NCBI GenBank assembly: GCA_028868375.1
Contig: JAGWUP010000015.1
Span: 16,404 to 80,403 of the forward strand
Origin: Elusimicrobiota bacterium
GTDB lineage: Bacteria > Elusimicrobiota > Elusimicrobia > UBA1565 > UBA9628
Direction of reading: 5' to 3'
Length of the DNA stretch: 64,000 nucleotides
The notes beneath the pieces were generated by a model. The model searched no databases. It was not told the origin of the DNA and saw only the letters and a list, made by a program, of their open reading frames with translations. Every line of letters starts with the position of its first letter. The first letter of the stretch is position 1. Made by a program: the position numbers and the translations under genes. Shown one piece after another: positions 32,286-39,738 of this stretch.

Positions 32286-34174
32286 GCCGGGCGGCGCTCC
32301 AGGTCCCCCGAGGCCGCCTCGTGGGCGGGGTCGGGGCGGAAGGTCGGCACCAGCGCCTGGATGCGGCGGACCACGGCGGCGGCGTCGGGGCCGCGCGTGG
32401 CGATCTCGATGTCCAGAAGCCTCTTCTCCAGGTCCTCCGGAGGGGCGTTCTCGCCGCGAAGAATGAGTATCTGCGAGTGCTCGGAGGGATCGCAGGCCGC
32501 CGGGTCCTCCATCAGCTCCTCGTCCATCTTCTCGCCTTGCTTGAGGCCCGTGAAGCGTATCTCGACGTCCTTGCCCGGCTCCAGGCCGGAGAGCAGCGCC
32601 AGGTTCTTGGCCATGTCCAGGATGCGGACCGGCTCGCCCATCTTCAAGATGAAGACCTCCCCGCCGCGGCCCAGGGAGACGGCCTGCAGGATGAGGCCGA
32701 CGGCCTCCTCCACCGTCATGAAGAAGCGCCGCACGTCGGGATGAGTGACCGTCAGCGCCTCGCCGCGCTCCAATTGGCGCTGGAAGATGGTCAGCACCGA
32801 GCCGGAGGAGCCCAGGACGTTGCCGAAGCGCACGGACATGAAGCGCGTCGTCCCGCGCCCCGCGTGGCCGGCCACGGCCAGCTCCGCCAGCCGCTTGGTC
32901 GCCCCCATCACGGAGGTCGGATTGACCGCCTTGTCGGTGGAGATCAGCAGGAAGGCCAAGGCCTGGTTCTTGAGCGCGGCCTGGCAGAGGTACTGGGTGG
33001 CGACGGCGTTGTTGAGAACGCCCTCCTGGACGTTGTGCTCCAGCTGGTGGACGTGCTTGTGCGCCGCCGCGTGGAAGACGATCTCCGGGCGCTTGTCGGC
33101 GAAGACGCGGTCGACGAAGGCCTGGTCGCGGACGTCCCCCAGGACGGCGTCGATTCGAGAGCGGCCGGCCGCGGCGCGCGCCTCGCCCTCGATGTGGAAC
33201 AAGGAGGTCGCATGGGCCTCGATCAGGGTCACGGCGGCGGGGGCAAAGCGCAGCACCTGGCGGACCAGCTCGCCGCCGATGGTGCCGCCGGCGCCGGTCA
33301 CCAAGACCCGGCGGCCGCGCAGCAGGCCCGCGATCCGCGCCTCGTCCAACTTGACGACGTCGCGGTTGAGCAGGTCGGCCGGCTGGACCTTGCGCACGGA
33401 GATATCCCGCCCGGGCGAGAGGAGCATCTCCGTCAGATTCGGCGCGATTCGCAATTCGGGGCTTTTCTCCTGAGCGTGCAGGCGCTCGACCATGTCCCGC
33501 ACCAGTTCCCCGCGCTTGGAGCCGATCGCGATGACGATCTCGTCGACCTGGCGGCGCTTGAGTATCTCGCTGAGGCTCTCGCGCCCGCCCAGGACGTAGC
33601 AGCCGTGGATGGCCAGCCCCCACTTCGTCGCGTCGTCGTCTAAGAAGCCGACGACGCGGTACCTGGCGTCGGGCGTCTTGCGCATCTGGCGCAGCAGGCT
33701 TTCGCCCAGCTCGCCCGCGCCGAAGAGCAGCACGTTTCTCTCGCCGCCGACGTAGTGGCGCGGCATGTTCAGCCAGGTCTTGCCCAGGCGGATCAAGAAA
33801 CGGATGCCGCCCACCCCCAGAAGGACGAAGATCGGATGCATCAGCAGCACGGAGCGCGGAAACTGGCCCTGGCGCAGGAAGAGAATCGTCATCGAAGACA
33901 GCAGCGCGGCCAGGATGGTGCCCTTGGCGATGTTGAGGGAATCGTCGAAACTCGAATAATAGAAGAGGCCGCGGTAGACGCGGGCGTAAACGTAGCAGCC
34001 CATGTAGGCGGCGGTCACTCCCAGAACGGTCTGCCGAAACATCAACAGGACGTCCGGCGCGGGCGGGAACGGGAAGCGGGCGAGGAACGCCCCGAAATAG
34101 GTCCCGACGACGACGCAGATATCGAGGGCGACGATCAGGGAGCGGCGCCAGGATAGGCGGGGACGAGGGACCAC
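32282..34174 (-). CDS. Membrane-anchored UDP-GlcNAc 4,6-dehydratase family protein (PglF/CapD/WbpM)
   Basis: A 630-residue protein with four N-terminal membrane helices (residues ~12-125), a first Rossmann-like domain (NVLLFGAGELGESLLRQM...YRVVGFLDDD) and a C-terminal extended SDR domain. The SDR part starts RRVLVTGAGGTIGGELVRQV, has HAAAHKHVHQLEHN and FLLISTDKAVNPTSVMGATK, where the usual Tyr of YxxxK is Met as in this family. It makes UDP-4-keto-6-deoxy-HexNAc, the first step to bacillosamine, QuiNAc or FucNAc. It is a single gene at the edge of the polysaccharide locus, with GTG start five bases after a TAGAAT. Confidence 0.92.
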   Translation of the reverse strand: MVPRPRLSWRRSLIVALDICVVVGTYFGAFLARFPFPPAPDVLLMFRQTVLGVTAAYMGCYVYARVYRGLFYYSSFDDSLNIAKGTILAALLSSMTILFLRQGQFPRSVLLMHPIFVLLGVGGIRFLIRLGKTWLNMPRHYVGGERNVLLFGAGELGESLLRQMRKTPDARYRVVGFLDDDATKWGLAIHGCYVLGGRESLSEILKRRQVDEIVIAIGSKRGELVRDMVERLHAQEKSPELRIAPNLTEMLLSPGRDISVRKVQPADLLNRDVVKLDEARIAGLLRGRRVLVTGAGGTIGGELVRQVLRFAPAAVTLIEAHATSLFHIEGEARAAAGRSRIDAVLGDVRDQAFVDRVFADKRPEIVFHAAAHKHVHQLEHNVQEGVLNNAVATQYLCQAALKNQALAFLLISTDKAVNPTSVMGATKRLAELAVAGHAGRGTTRFMSVRFGNVLGSSGSVLTIFQRQLERGEALTVTHPDVRRFFMTVEEAVGLILQAVSLGRGGEVFILKMGEPVRILDMAKNLALLSGLEPGKDVEIRFTGLKQGEKMDEELMEDPAACDPSEHSQILILRGENAPPEDLEKRLLDIEIATRGPDAAAVVRRIQALVPTFRPDPAHEAASGDLERRPA

Positions 34175-34179
34175 GCGCA

Positions 34180-34185
34180 ATTCTA
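34180..34185 (-). promoter_or_regulatory. Candidate -10 of the PglF-like gene (leaderless type)
   Basis: Minus strand TAGAAT (34185-34180) in an AT-rich patch (TTTTTTG before it), followed by five bases and the GTG at 34174. No clear -35. Confidence 0.4.
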
Positions 34186-34233
34186 CAAAAAATGATCGCC
34201 GAACACCAAGATTCCGCGCAGGGGGCGCTCCCC

Positions 34234-35307
34234 TTACTTTGTCAGAGTCGCGCTCCCAAAAAGGAGAGCCTGATGCGCCGCGATCCGGCAGCCGGCCGCT
34301 CGCCAAGCCGAGCCGCCGTCGCGCAGCAGGCGCCAATCGAGGCCGCACAGCTTTGCCGGCAGGGCCGCGGGGGCGCCGGAAGCGTTGACGATCAAGGCGT
34401 AGTCCTCGCCGTGGCGTTCCCAGGCCCTGCCGACCAAACCGGCGAAGGCGGGGGCCTCCGGAACCGGAGAGGGCAGCGGCCTTGCTCGCGCCACGAGCTT
34501 GCGGACAAACGCCAGCTCCGCGACGACGGCCGTCACCCTTCCCCAATGTTCGGGATTTTCCGATCGGAGACTGCCATCTGGCCTTCGATAGGAATAGAAC
34601 CAAATCCCGGAAGCCCCCTCGGCGATCGCGTCATACGCCATGAAACGCATCTCAGTGTAGGTCGGAAAACGGCCGATGCGCGGCTTGCTCGGATCGTGCT
34701 GGCGATAATCCTTCCAGTTCATCGCCTGGACGACGGCCCAGACCGGCCTGCCCCCTGAGCCTTCGATCGTCCAGCGGACATTCCAGCCGACGCTCTCCAG
34801 CGGCAGATGGGGCACCGGATACCAATCGACCATCATGATGTCGGCGGCGGGCGCGTATCGAGCCGCCGTGCGGCCGTCCCCGACCACGAGGGCCAAGGGC
34901 CGCCGATCCCAGCGATGCAAACTGGATCTGGCTCGCAATAAGGTTGCCAACGCTAGCCTGGAGACATCCGGCTCGTCCGCCAAATACCATGCCAGGATCG
35001 GCAAGCCTTGGACAGAGGCCCCGGCCTTGGCCAATTGTCCGGGGAAAACAAGGAGGCTCAGCCCGTATTTCTTCGCCTCCGCTCCCAAAGCGCGGATGGT
35101 CTTCCTGTCGGTCAGAGCGGTCTCCACGGCGGTGAAGCCGTCTCGAGACAACCTGGGCAGCTCTCCGGGACGATCGACGTCATAGAGGCCGATGGGGAAC
35201 GCCTGGCCGCGCCGCGGAGGAAGGGCGCAGCCGGCCGCGAGCAGCAAGCAGGCCACCGCGGCCGGCCGGAGGAGCAGGCCGGCCCGCCCCACTAGCGCGC
35301 GCGCCAT
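34234..35307 (-). CDS. Lipoprotein with TIM-barrel glycoside-hydrolase-like domain
   Basis: A 357-residue protein with a lipoprotein signal (hydrophobic AAVACLLLAAGC, lipobox Cys near residue 25). The body reads as a (beta/alpha)8 barrel: FPIGLYDVDRPGELPRLSRD, LPILAWYLADEPD, DIMMVDWYPVPH, PVWAVVQAMNWKDY, GASGIWFYSYRRPDGS. The Asp-Glu-Pro-Asp at the end of a strand and the Trp-Tyr strand are common in hydrolase-like barrels. A short beta domain closes the protein (DYALIVNASGAPAALP). It is last in the ~29-kb operon and overlaps the upstream aminotransferase by 16 bases. A surface-located role in processing the exported glycan is inferred. Confidence 0.68.
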   Translation of the reverse strand: MARALVGRAGLLLRPAAVACLLLAAGCALPPRRGQAFPIGLYDVDRPGELPRLSRDGFTAVETALTDRKTIRALGAEAKKYGLSLLVFPGQLAKAGASVQGLPILAWYLADEPDVSRLALATLLRARSSLHRWDRRPLALVVGDGRTAARYAPAADIMMVDWYPVPHLPLESVGWNVRWTIEGSGGRPVWAVVQAMNWKDYRQHDPSKPRIGRFPTYTEMRFMAYDAIAEGASGIWFYSYRRPDGSLRSENPEHWGRVTAVVAELAFVRKLVARARPLPSPVPEAPAFAGLVGRAWERHGEDYALIVNASGAPAALPAKLCGLDWRLLRDGGSAWRAAGCRIAAHQALLFGSATLTK

Positions 35308-36455
35308 CGACGCGGCACCGACAGGAACGCCTCGGTGACGCGGGCCAAGTCGTCTTCGGTCAAGTTGGAGCCGCTCGGCAGGCACAAGCCCGTCTGGAAA
35401 AGCCCCTCCGCCACTTGGCCGCCTTCCTTGTCGCAATCAGCGAAGACCGGCTGGAGGTGGAGCGGCTTCCAGACGGGCCGGGACTCGATATTCTGCCGCT
35501 CGAGATGGAGGCGTATCTCCTCGCGATCGGCCCCGAACTCCTCGGGGTCGACCAGCAGGCAGGTCAGCCAGCGGGTGCTCCGCCCGTAGCTCGCCTCGGG
35601 CATGAAACGCAAGCCGGCCAGTCCCTGGAACTCTTTTTCGTAGTGAGCGAAGTTGCGTCGCCGCGCCTCGATTCGATCGTTCAAGACGCGCAACTGGCCG
35701 CGGCCGATGCCCGCCAGGACGTTGCTCATGCGGTAGTTAAAGCCGATCTTGGAGTGCTGATAATGCGCGGCCTCGTCGCGCGCCTGCTGGGAGAGATGCC
35801 GGGCCTGCTCGGCCAGCTTGGCGTCCTCCGTCGCCAGCAGGCCGCCCCCGGAAGTCGTGATGATCTTGTTGCCGTTGAAGGAAAACACGTTGGCCCAGCC
35901 GAAGGTCCCCGTGGACCGGCCGCGGTAGGTGGCGCCCAAAGCCTCAGCGGCATCCTCGATGATCGGGACATCGAAGCGTCGGCAGGCGGCGCGGATGGCG
36001 TCCCAATCCGCCGCCTGGCCGTAAAGGTCGACGCCGACGACGGCGCGCGGCAGCTTGTTGCGTCGGGCGCGACGCGCCAGCGCCTCCTCCAGCAAGGAGG
36101 GATCCATATTCCAGGACGCCTCGTCGCTGTCGATGAAAACGGGCCGAGCCCGCTCGTAGACGATGGCGTTGGCGCAAGCGGCGAAAGTCAGGGTCGAGCA
36201 GAAGATATCCTCTCCCGCTTGGACGCCCAGCACGCGCAGCGCCAGATGCAGCGCCGCCGTGCCGCTGGAGAGCGCCACCGCGTGGGTGATTCCTATCCGT
36301 TCGCAGAACTCCCGCTCGAAGGCCGCGATATGCGGACCGGCCGGGGCGATCCAGTTCGTCTCGAATGCCTCCCGCACGAACTCCAGCTCCGAGCCGCCCA
36401 TGTGCGGCGACGACAAGAAAATACGTTTCCGCCTCGCCTCGTCCACGCGCCTCAT
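35292..36455 (-). CDS. DegT/DnrJ/EryC1/StrS aminotransferase (PglE-like)
   Basis: A 387-residue PLP sugar aminotransferase. FLSSPHMGGSELEFVREAFE, VALSSGTAALHLALRVLGV, EDAAEALGATYRG and the PLP lysine in FSFNGNKIITTSGGGLL are clear; MSNVLAGIGRGQL and RPVWKPLHLQPVF follow. The wording is close to enzymes acting on UDP-4-keto-6-deoxy sugars (PglE, WlaG), so it could act after the PglF-like dehydratase. It is coupled by ATGA to the upstream glycosyltransferase. Confidence 0.9.
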   Translation of the reverse strand: MRRVDEARRKRIFLSSPHMGGSELEFVREAFETNWIAPAGPHIAAFEREFCERIGITHAVALSSGTAALHLALRVLGVQAGEDIFCSTLTFAACANAIVYERARPVFIDSDEASWNMDPSLLEEALARRARRNKLPRAVVGVDLYGQAADWDAIRAACRRFDVPIIEDAAEALGATYRGRSTGTFGWANVFSFNGNKIITTSGGGLLATEDAKLAEQARHLSQQARDEAAHYQHSKIGFNYRMSNVLAGIGRGQLRVLNDRIEARRRNFAHYEKEFQGLAGLRFMPEASYGRSTRWLTCLLVDPEEFGADREEIRLHLERQNIESRPVWKPLHLQPVFADCDKEGGQVAEGLFQTGLCLPSGSNLTEDDLARVTEAFLSVPRRWRAR

Positions 36456-37714
36456 GTCTTCGCCTCGGCTGCCGCCAGGCGTCGGATTCCGCATAGCCCC
36501 TCCAGTTCCTCCGCGTAGCGCGTAGCCAACGCTTCTCGGGAAAAATTTTTCTTGACGTATTCGTAACCGCTTGAGCCAGCCCGCGCGGCGGCATCTGGGT
36601 CGGCTTGGAGTTTCAGGATGGCGTCTCGAAACGCCCGCGGGTCCTCGGGTTCGGCGAATAACCCGGCGCCGGCCTCTTCGACGATGCGGCGCGCCTCCCC
36701 GTCGATGCAGGTCAAGACCGGGCGCGCGCAACTCATGTAGTCGAATATCTTGTTCGGATAGACGGTCTTAAAGCCATCCACCTTCTTCAGAACGGCGACG
36801 CCGACGTCGGCGGCGTTGATGAAGTCCCCGATGATCTTCTTGGGCTGAGCCCCGATCATCTGGAGATTGGGAAGCCTCCGTCTCGCCGCTTCCGCCGCTA
36901 GCTGTCGCCGCTCGTTGCCGTCGCCCACCAGCGCGAGCAGTATATCCGGGTGCTCCCGAAGAGCTTCCGCGGCATCAAACAGCTGCCACAGATAGTTGGC
37001 CTTGCTATGGGCGCCGACATAAATCGCCACGAAGCGTCCGCCCCAGCCGTGCTTTTCTCGAACCCAATTATCCTTCGGGCCGGGGCGAAATAAGGAGAGA
37101 TCGGCGCCGTTCGGGATATGGATGATCCGCCCCTCCTCGATGCCCTTCTTGGCCGTCAAATGCCTCCGAAACGCCGGCGTCAGCACATTGATCCTATTGG
37201 CGCGGCGGTAGATGAAACGCTCCAGCGCGTAAGCGAGCTTGATCAGGATCGGATTGCGCAGGACGCCCATCTCAATGGCGAACTCCGGCCAAAGGTCCCG
37301 TATCTCGAAGACAAACGGAATCCGTTTGATCGCGGCGATGAACCAAGCGTTCAGGCCGATCGTCAACGGCGGGGAGCTGGCGATCACAACGTCCTGCGGG
37401 CCGGCGTAGACTAGGGTCGCCAGCGTAGAGGAAACCATAAAGGCTACGTATCCGAAGAAACGACCTAAATAGCCGTGCATATAACTTCGGGGAACGTAGC
37501 ACCAAAGCACCCGCACGCCGTCGGCCAAGCGCTCCTCGGCGACCCAGCGCCTCCTGAAACGCGGATCGACGCGCCCCGTTCCATGGTGGAGGTTTCCGGT
37601 CACGACCGTCACGTCATGGCCGCGCCGCGACCAAAAGCGCGTCAGTTCGTTGAAGCGCGAGCCGCCCGGATCATTGGCGCCGAGAAAAAACTGGTGGAGG
37701 ACAAGTATCCTCAT
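36452..37714 (-). CDS. Family 4 glycosyltransferase (WbuB-like)
   Basis: A 420-residue GT-B protein. N-terminal MRILVLHQFFLGANDPGGSR, then an extended WbuB-like region (VIASSPPLTIGLNAWFIAAI, FEIRDLWPEFAIEMGVL), INVLTPAFRRHLTAKKGI and IIHIPNGADLSLF. The C-terminal donor domain has FVAIYVGAHSKANYLWQLFD, GDGNERRQLA and KIFDYMSCARPVLTCIDGEA. It would add a sugar to the lipid-linked repeat unit at the inner membrane. The sugar cannot be assigned. Confidence 0.9.
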   Translation of the reverse strand: MRILVLHQFFLGANDPGGSRFNELTRFWSRRGHDVTVVTGNLHHGTGRVDPRFRRRWVAEERLADGVRVLWCYVPRSYMHGYLGRFFGYVAFMVSSTLATLVYAGPQDVVIASSPPLTIGLNAWFIAAIKRIPFVFEIRDLWPEFAIEMGVLRNPILIKLAYALERFIYRRANRINVLTPAFRRHLTAKKGIEEGRIIHIPNGADLSLFRPGPKDNWVREKHGWGGRFVAIYVGAHSKANYLWQLFDAAEALREHPDILLALVGDGNERRQLAAEAARRRLPNLQMIGAQPKKIIGDFINAADVGVAVLKKVDGFKTVYPNKIFDYMSCARPVLTCIDGEARRIVEEAGAGLFAEPEDPRAFRDAILKLQADPDAAARAGSSGYEYVKKNFSREALATRYAEELEGLCGIRRLAAAEAKT

Positions 37715-37720
37715 CCTAGC

Positions 37721-38716
37721 TCACCGGACGATGCCGGAACGCGTGATCCGAGTGACCTTGCGCAAGCCCTCATAGACGACGGCCCTCACATCAGCCTCGA
37801 TCGTCCTCCCGGGGCCGAGGCGGCCGCACTCTCCGTTCGTCGCGGCCGTCTCGAGATCCTTGGGGTAAGCGGTGCATGGCTCGAGGATCGCGGTGTAATG
37901 GCCGCGCCATCCCCCGAACGTCATGAAGAGCCAAACGCTGGAGAAAATTCTCCTTGGAAAAACCAGCCCGAACCCTAGGCGGCGCTTCGTGTCGGTCAGC
38001 GCGCACCAGCCCTCCGGAAGCTTACGCACATAAACGAACTCCTTAAGGCCCGAGGAAGGCGGCGGGATCCGCCGCAAATCGACCGGCCGGCCAGCCTTGG
38101 CCGGCATCATCGGCCAACGATAAGGGCCCGGGCCGGCGGCTCGCGACCAATCTCGGTGCACCGGCTCGACTTCCCCGCCGGGCAAATCGAGCCGGTGGTC
38201 CGGGCCGATCGCCAACGCGGGGTGGAGCTTCCATAGAAATTTCAGCTCCCGCGAGCCCAGGTTCGTCAGCTTGTGCCTGAAATGGACGACGTTTTCTCCC
38301 GCCCCCAGGGTGATCCATTTCTCCATCCTGGTCGCAGTCGAAGCCCCCAGACGCCATAAATGGACGCCCGCCGAGTCATCCCGCTGGAACGTCTCGAAGC
38401 TCCACGGTTGGCTCCACAGCTCCCCATGATCGGGGAGGTCGTCACCATCGAAACGACATGGAGCGTCGTTGGGAAACAACTCATCCCAGCCGCCGCAAAA
38501 ATTGTCGTCGTAGTTCGCCCCGATCGGAATGCGCCGCGGCTCGACGCGGAGGTTGTTCCAAAGCAGATTGGTCCGCGTCGGCAGATGGATCAGGCGGTGT
38601 ATCTTGGCGCCTAGCTCCGGAAAGATTTCCAGTCTCAGGCGATCATTCTGGAGCAGGATCACTTGCAGGTCGTATCGCTTCCAGCTCGTATCGACCCGGG
38701 CGCGGCCCTCCTTCAT
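37721..38716 (-). CDS. Galactose-mutarotase-like superfamily protein (aldose epimerase fold)
   Basis: A 331-residue beta-sandwich protein. LRLEIFPELGAKIHRLIHLP, GGWDELFPNDAPCRF, DHGELWSQPW and FLWKLHPALAI match the DUF4432/DUF5107/aldose-1-epimerase pattern; the His and Glu of 'DHGE' are typical. The start ATG at 38716 overlaps the stop of the upstream dehydrogenase (ATGA). It could epimerise or bind a free sugar made by the neighbouring GH36-like and dehydrogenase enzymes. No specific reaction is claimed. Confidence 0.72.
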   Translation of the reverse strand: MKEGRARVDTSWKRYDLQVILLQNDRLRLEIFPELGAKIHRLIHLPTRTNLLWNNLRVEPRRIPIGANYDDNFCGGWDELFPNDAPCRFDGDDLPDHGELWSQPWSFETFQRDDSAGVHLWRLGASTATRMEKWITLGAGENVVHFRHKLTNLGSRELKFLWKLHPALAIGPDHRLDLPGGEVEPVHRDWSRAAGPGPYRWPMMPAKAGRPVDLRRIPPPSSGLKEFVYVRKLPEGWCALTDTKRRLGFGLVFPRRIFSSVWLFMTFGGWRGHYTAILEPCTAYPKDLETAATNGECGRLGPGRTIEADVRAVVYEGLRKVTRITRSGIVR

Positions 38717-39738
38717 GGCAGTAATAGGCACTTGATCGCCTCCCTCTTCTCGATCAACTCGAGGGCTTGCCTCCACTGTTCAAGCCGGAAGCGGTGCGTC
38801 ACGAGGATGCTGGGATTGATCTTGCCTTGGGCCATCATGTCCAGGGCCGTTTCCCAATCGCGAAACGCCGAGCTGAAGCAAAAGCGAACGTCTATCCCCT
38901 TGACAACGGCCTCATCCCACGGCACAGGTACCGCTTTCCCCGCGATGCCGACGGCCACGACCCGCCGTCCACGGCCCACCAACTCGATGGACTCGACGAT
39001 CCCGGCAGCCGAACCGGAGAGCTCGATGACGCAATCTATCGGCTGTCCGGGACGCCATCGTTCGAGCCGGCTTCTCCATTGCGGGTCAGCGGCGGAAAGG
39101 ACCAATTCGGCGCCCATGGAACGCCCCATTTCGAGGCGGCTGGCATCCTCGGCCGCCCCCAAAATCGCCAGGTGCGCGCCTGACAACGCGGCGACGCGGA
39201 CGGCGAGCAGGCCGATCGGTCCGGGTCCGATGACCAGGACCTTTTCCCCGAAGCCAACTCCGCCCCGCGTCAGGGCAGCGTGGCAGGCGATGGCCAACGG
39301 TTCCGTGAGAGCGGCATCTTCATCCGCTATGGAATCAGGCACTGCATGCAGTGCCTGCGCTGGCATCACGGTCCATTCCGCCATCGCACCATGGCTGCGC
39401 GAGCCGTAGGCCCTCTTTTCGGGGCAAAGGTACCCGCGACCAGTTCTGCACAGCATGCAAATCCCGCAGGCCCCGGATATATTCTCGGCCACGACGCGCT
39501 GACCCTTGCGCCAACAAGAAGCACCGGGCCCCGGCTCGGCGATCTGGCCGAGAAACTCGTGGCCGAGGATGAACGGCGGGTCGCCGCCGAAGCGGCCATG
39601 AAGGATATGGACATCGCTTCCGCAGACGCCCACTGCTAGAACCTTCAACAACGCTTGGCCGGGGCCTGGGACGGGCTTGTCCCAATCAAGATGCCGAATT
39701 TGATCCGGTCCGGAGGCGAGCTTGACCACAGCCTTCAT
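38713..39738 (-). CDS. Zinc-dependent medium-chain alcohol/polyol dehydrogenase
   Basis: A 341-residue MDR protein. Catalytic zinc ligands Cys in VGVCGSDVHILHG and His-Glu in ILGHEFLGQI; the structural zinc cysteines are in GACGICMLCRTGRGYLC; NAD-binding KVLVIGPGPIGLLAVRVAAL. It resembles sorbitol/threonine/L-idonate dehydrogenases. It overlaps both the epimerase-like gene (ATGA) and the GH36-like gene (4 bases). The three together look like a small sugar-modifying cassette within the glycan operon. Confidence 0.88.
   Translation of the reverse strand: MKAVVKLASGPDQIRHLDWDKPVPGPGQALLKVLAVGVCGSDVHILHGRFGGDPPFILGHEFLGQIAEPGPGASCWRKGQRVVAENISGACGICMLCRTGRGYLCPEKRAYGSRSHGAMAEWTVMPAQALHAVPDSIADEDAALTEPLAIACHAALTRGGVGFGEKVLVIGPGPIGLLAVRVAALSGAHLAILGAAEDASRLEMGRSMGAELVLSAADPQWRSRLERWRPGQPIDCVIELSGSAAGIVESIELVGRGRRVVAVGIAGKAVPVPWDEAVVKGIDVRFCFSSAFRDWETALDMMAQGKINPSILVTHRFRLEQWRQALELIEKREAIKCLLLP

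Noticed and set aside
31173..33623. An 816-codon minus-strand frame
   Set aside because: It runs across the convergent ends of the UDP-sugar dehydrogenase and the PglF-like gene, both of which have clear motifs. It is a shadow frame.
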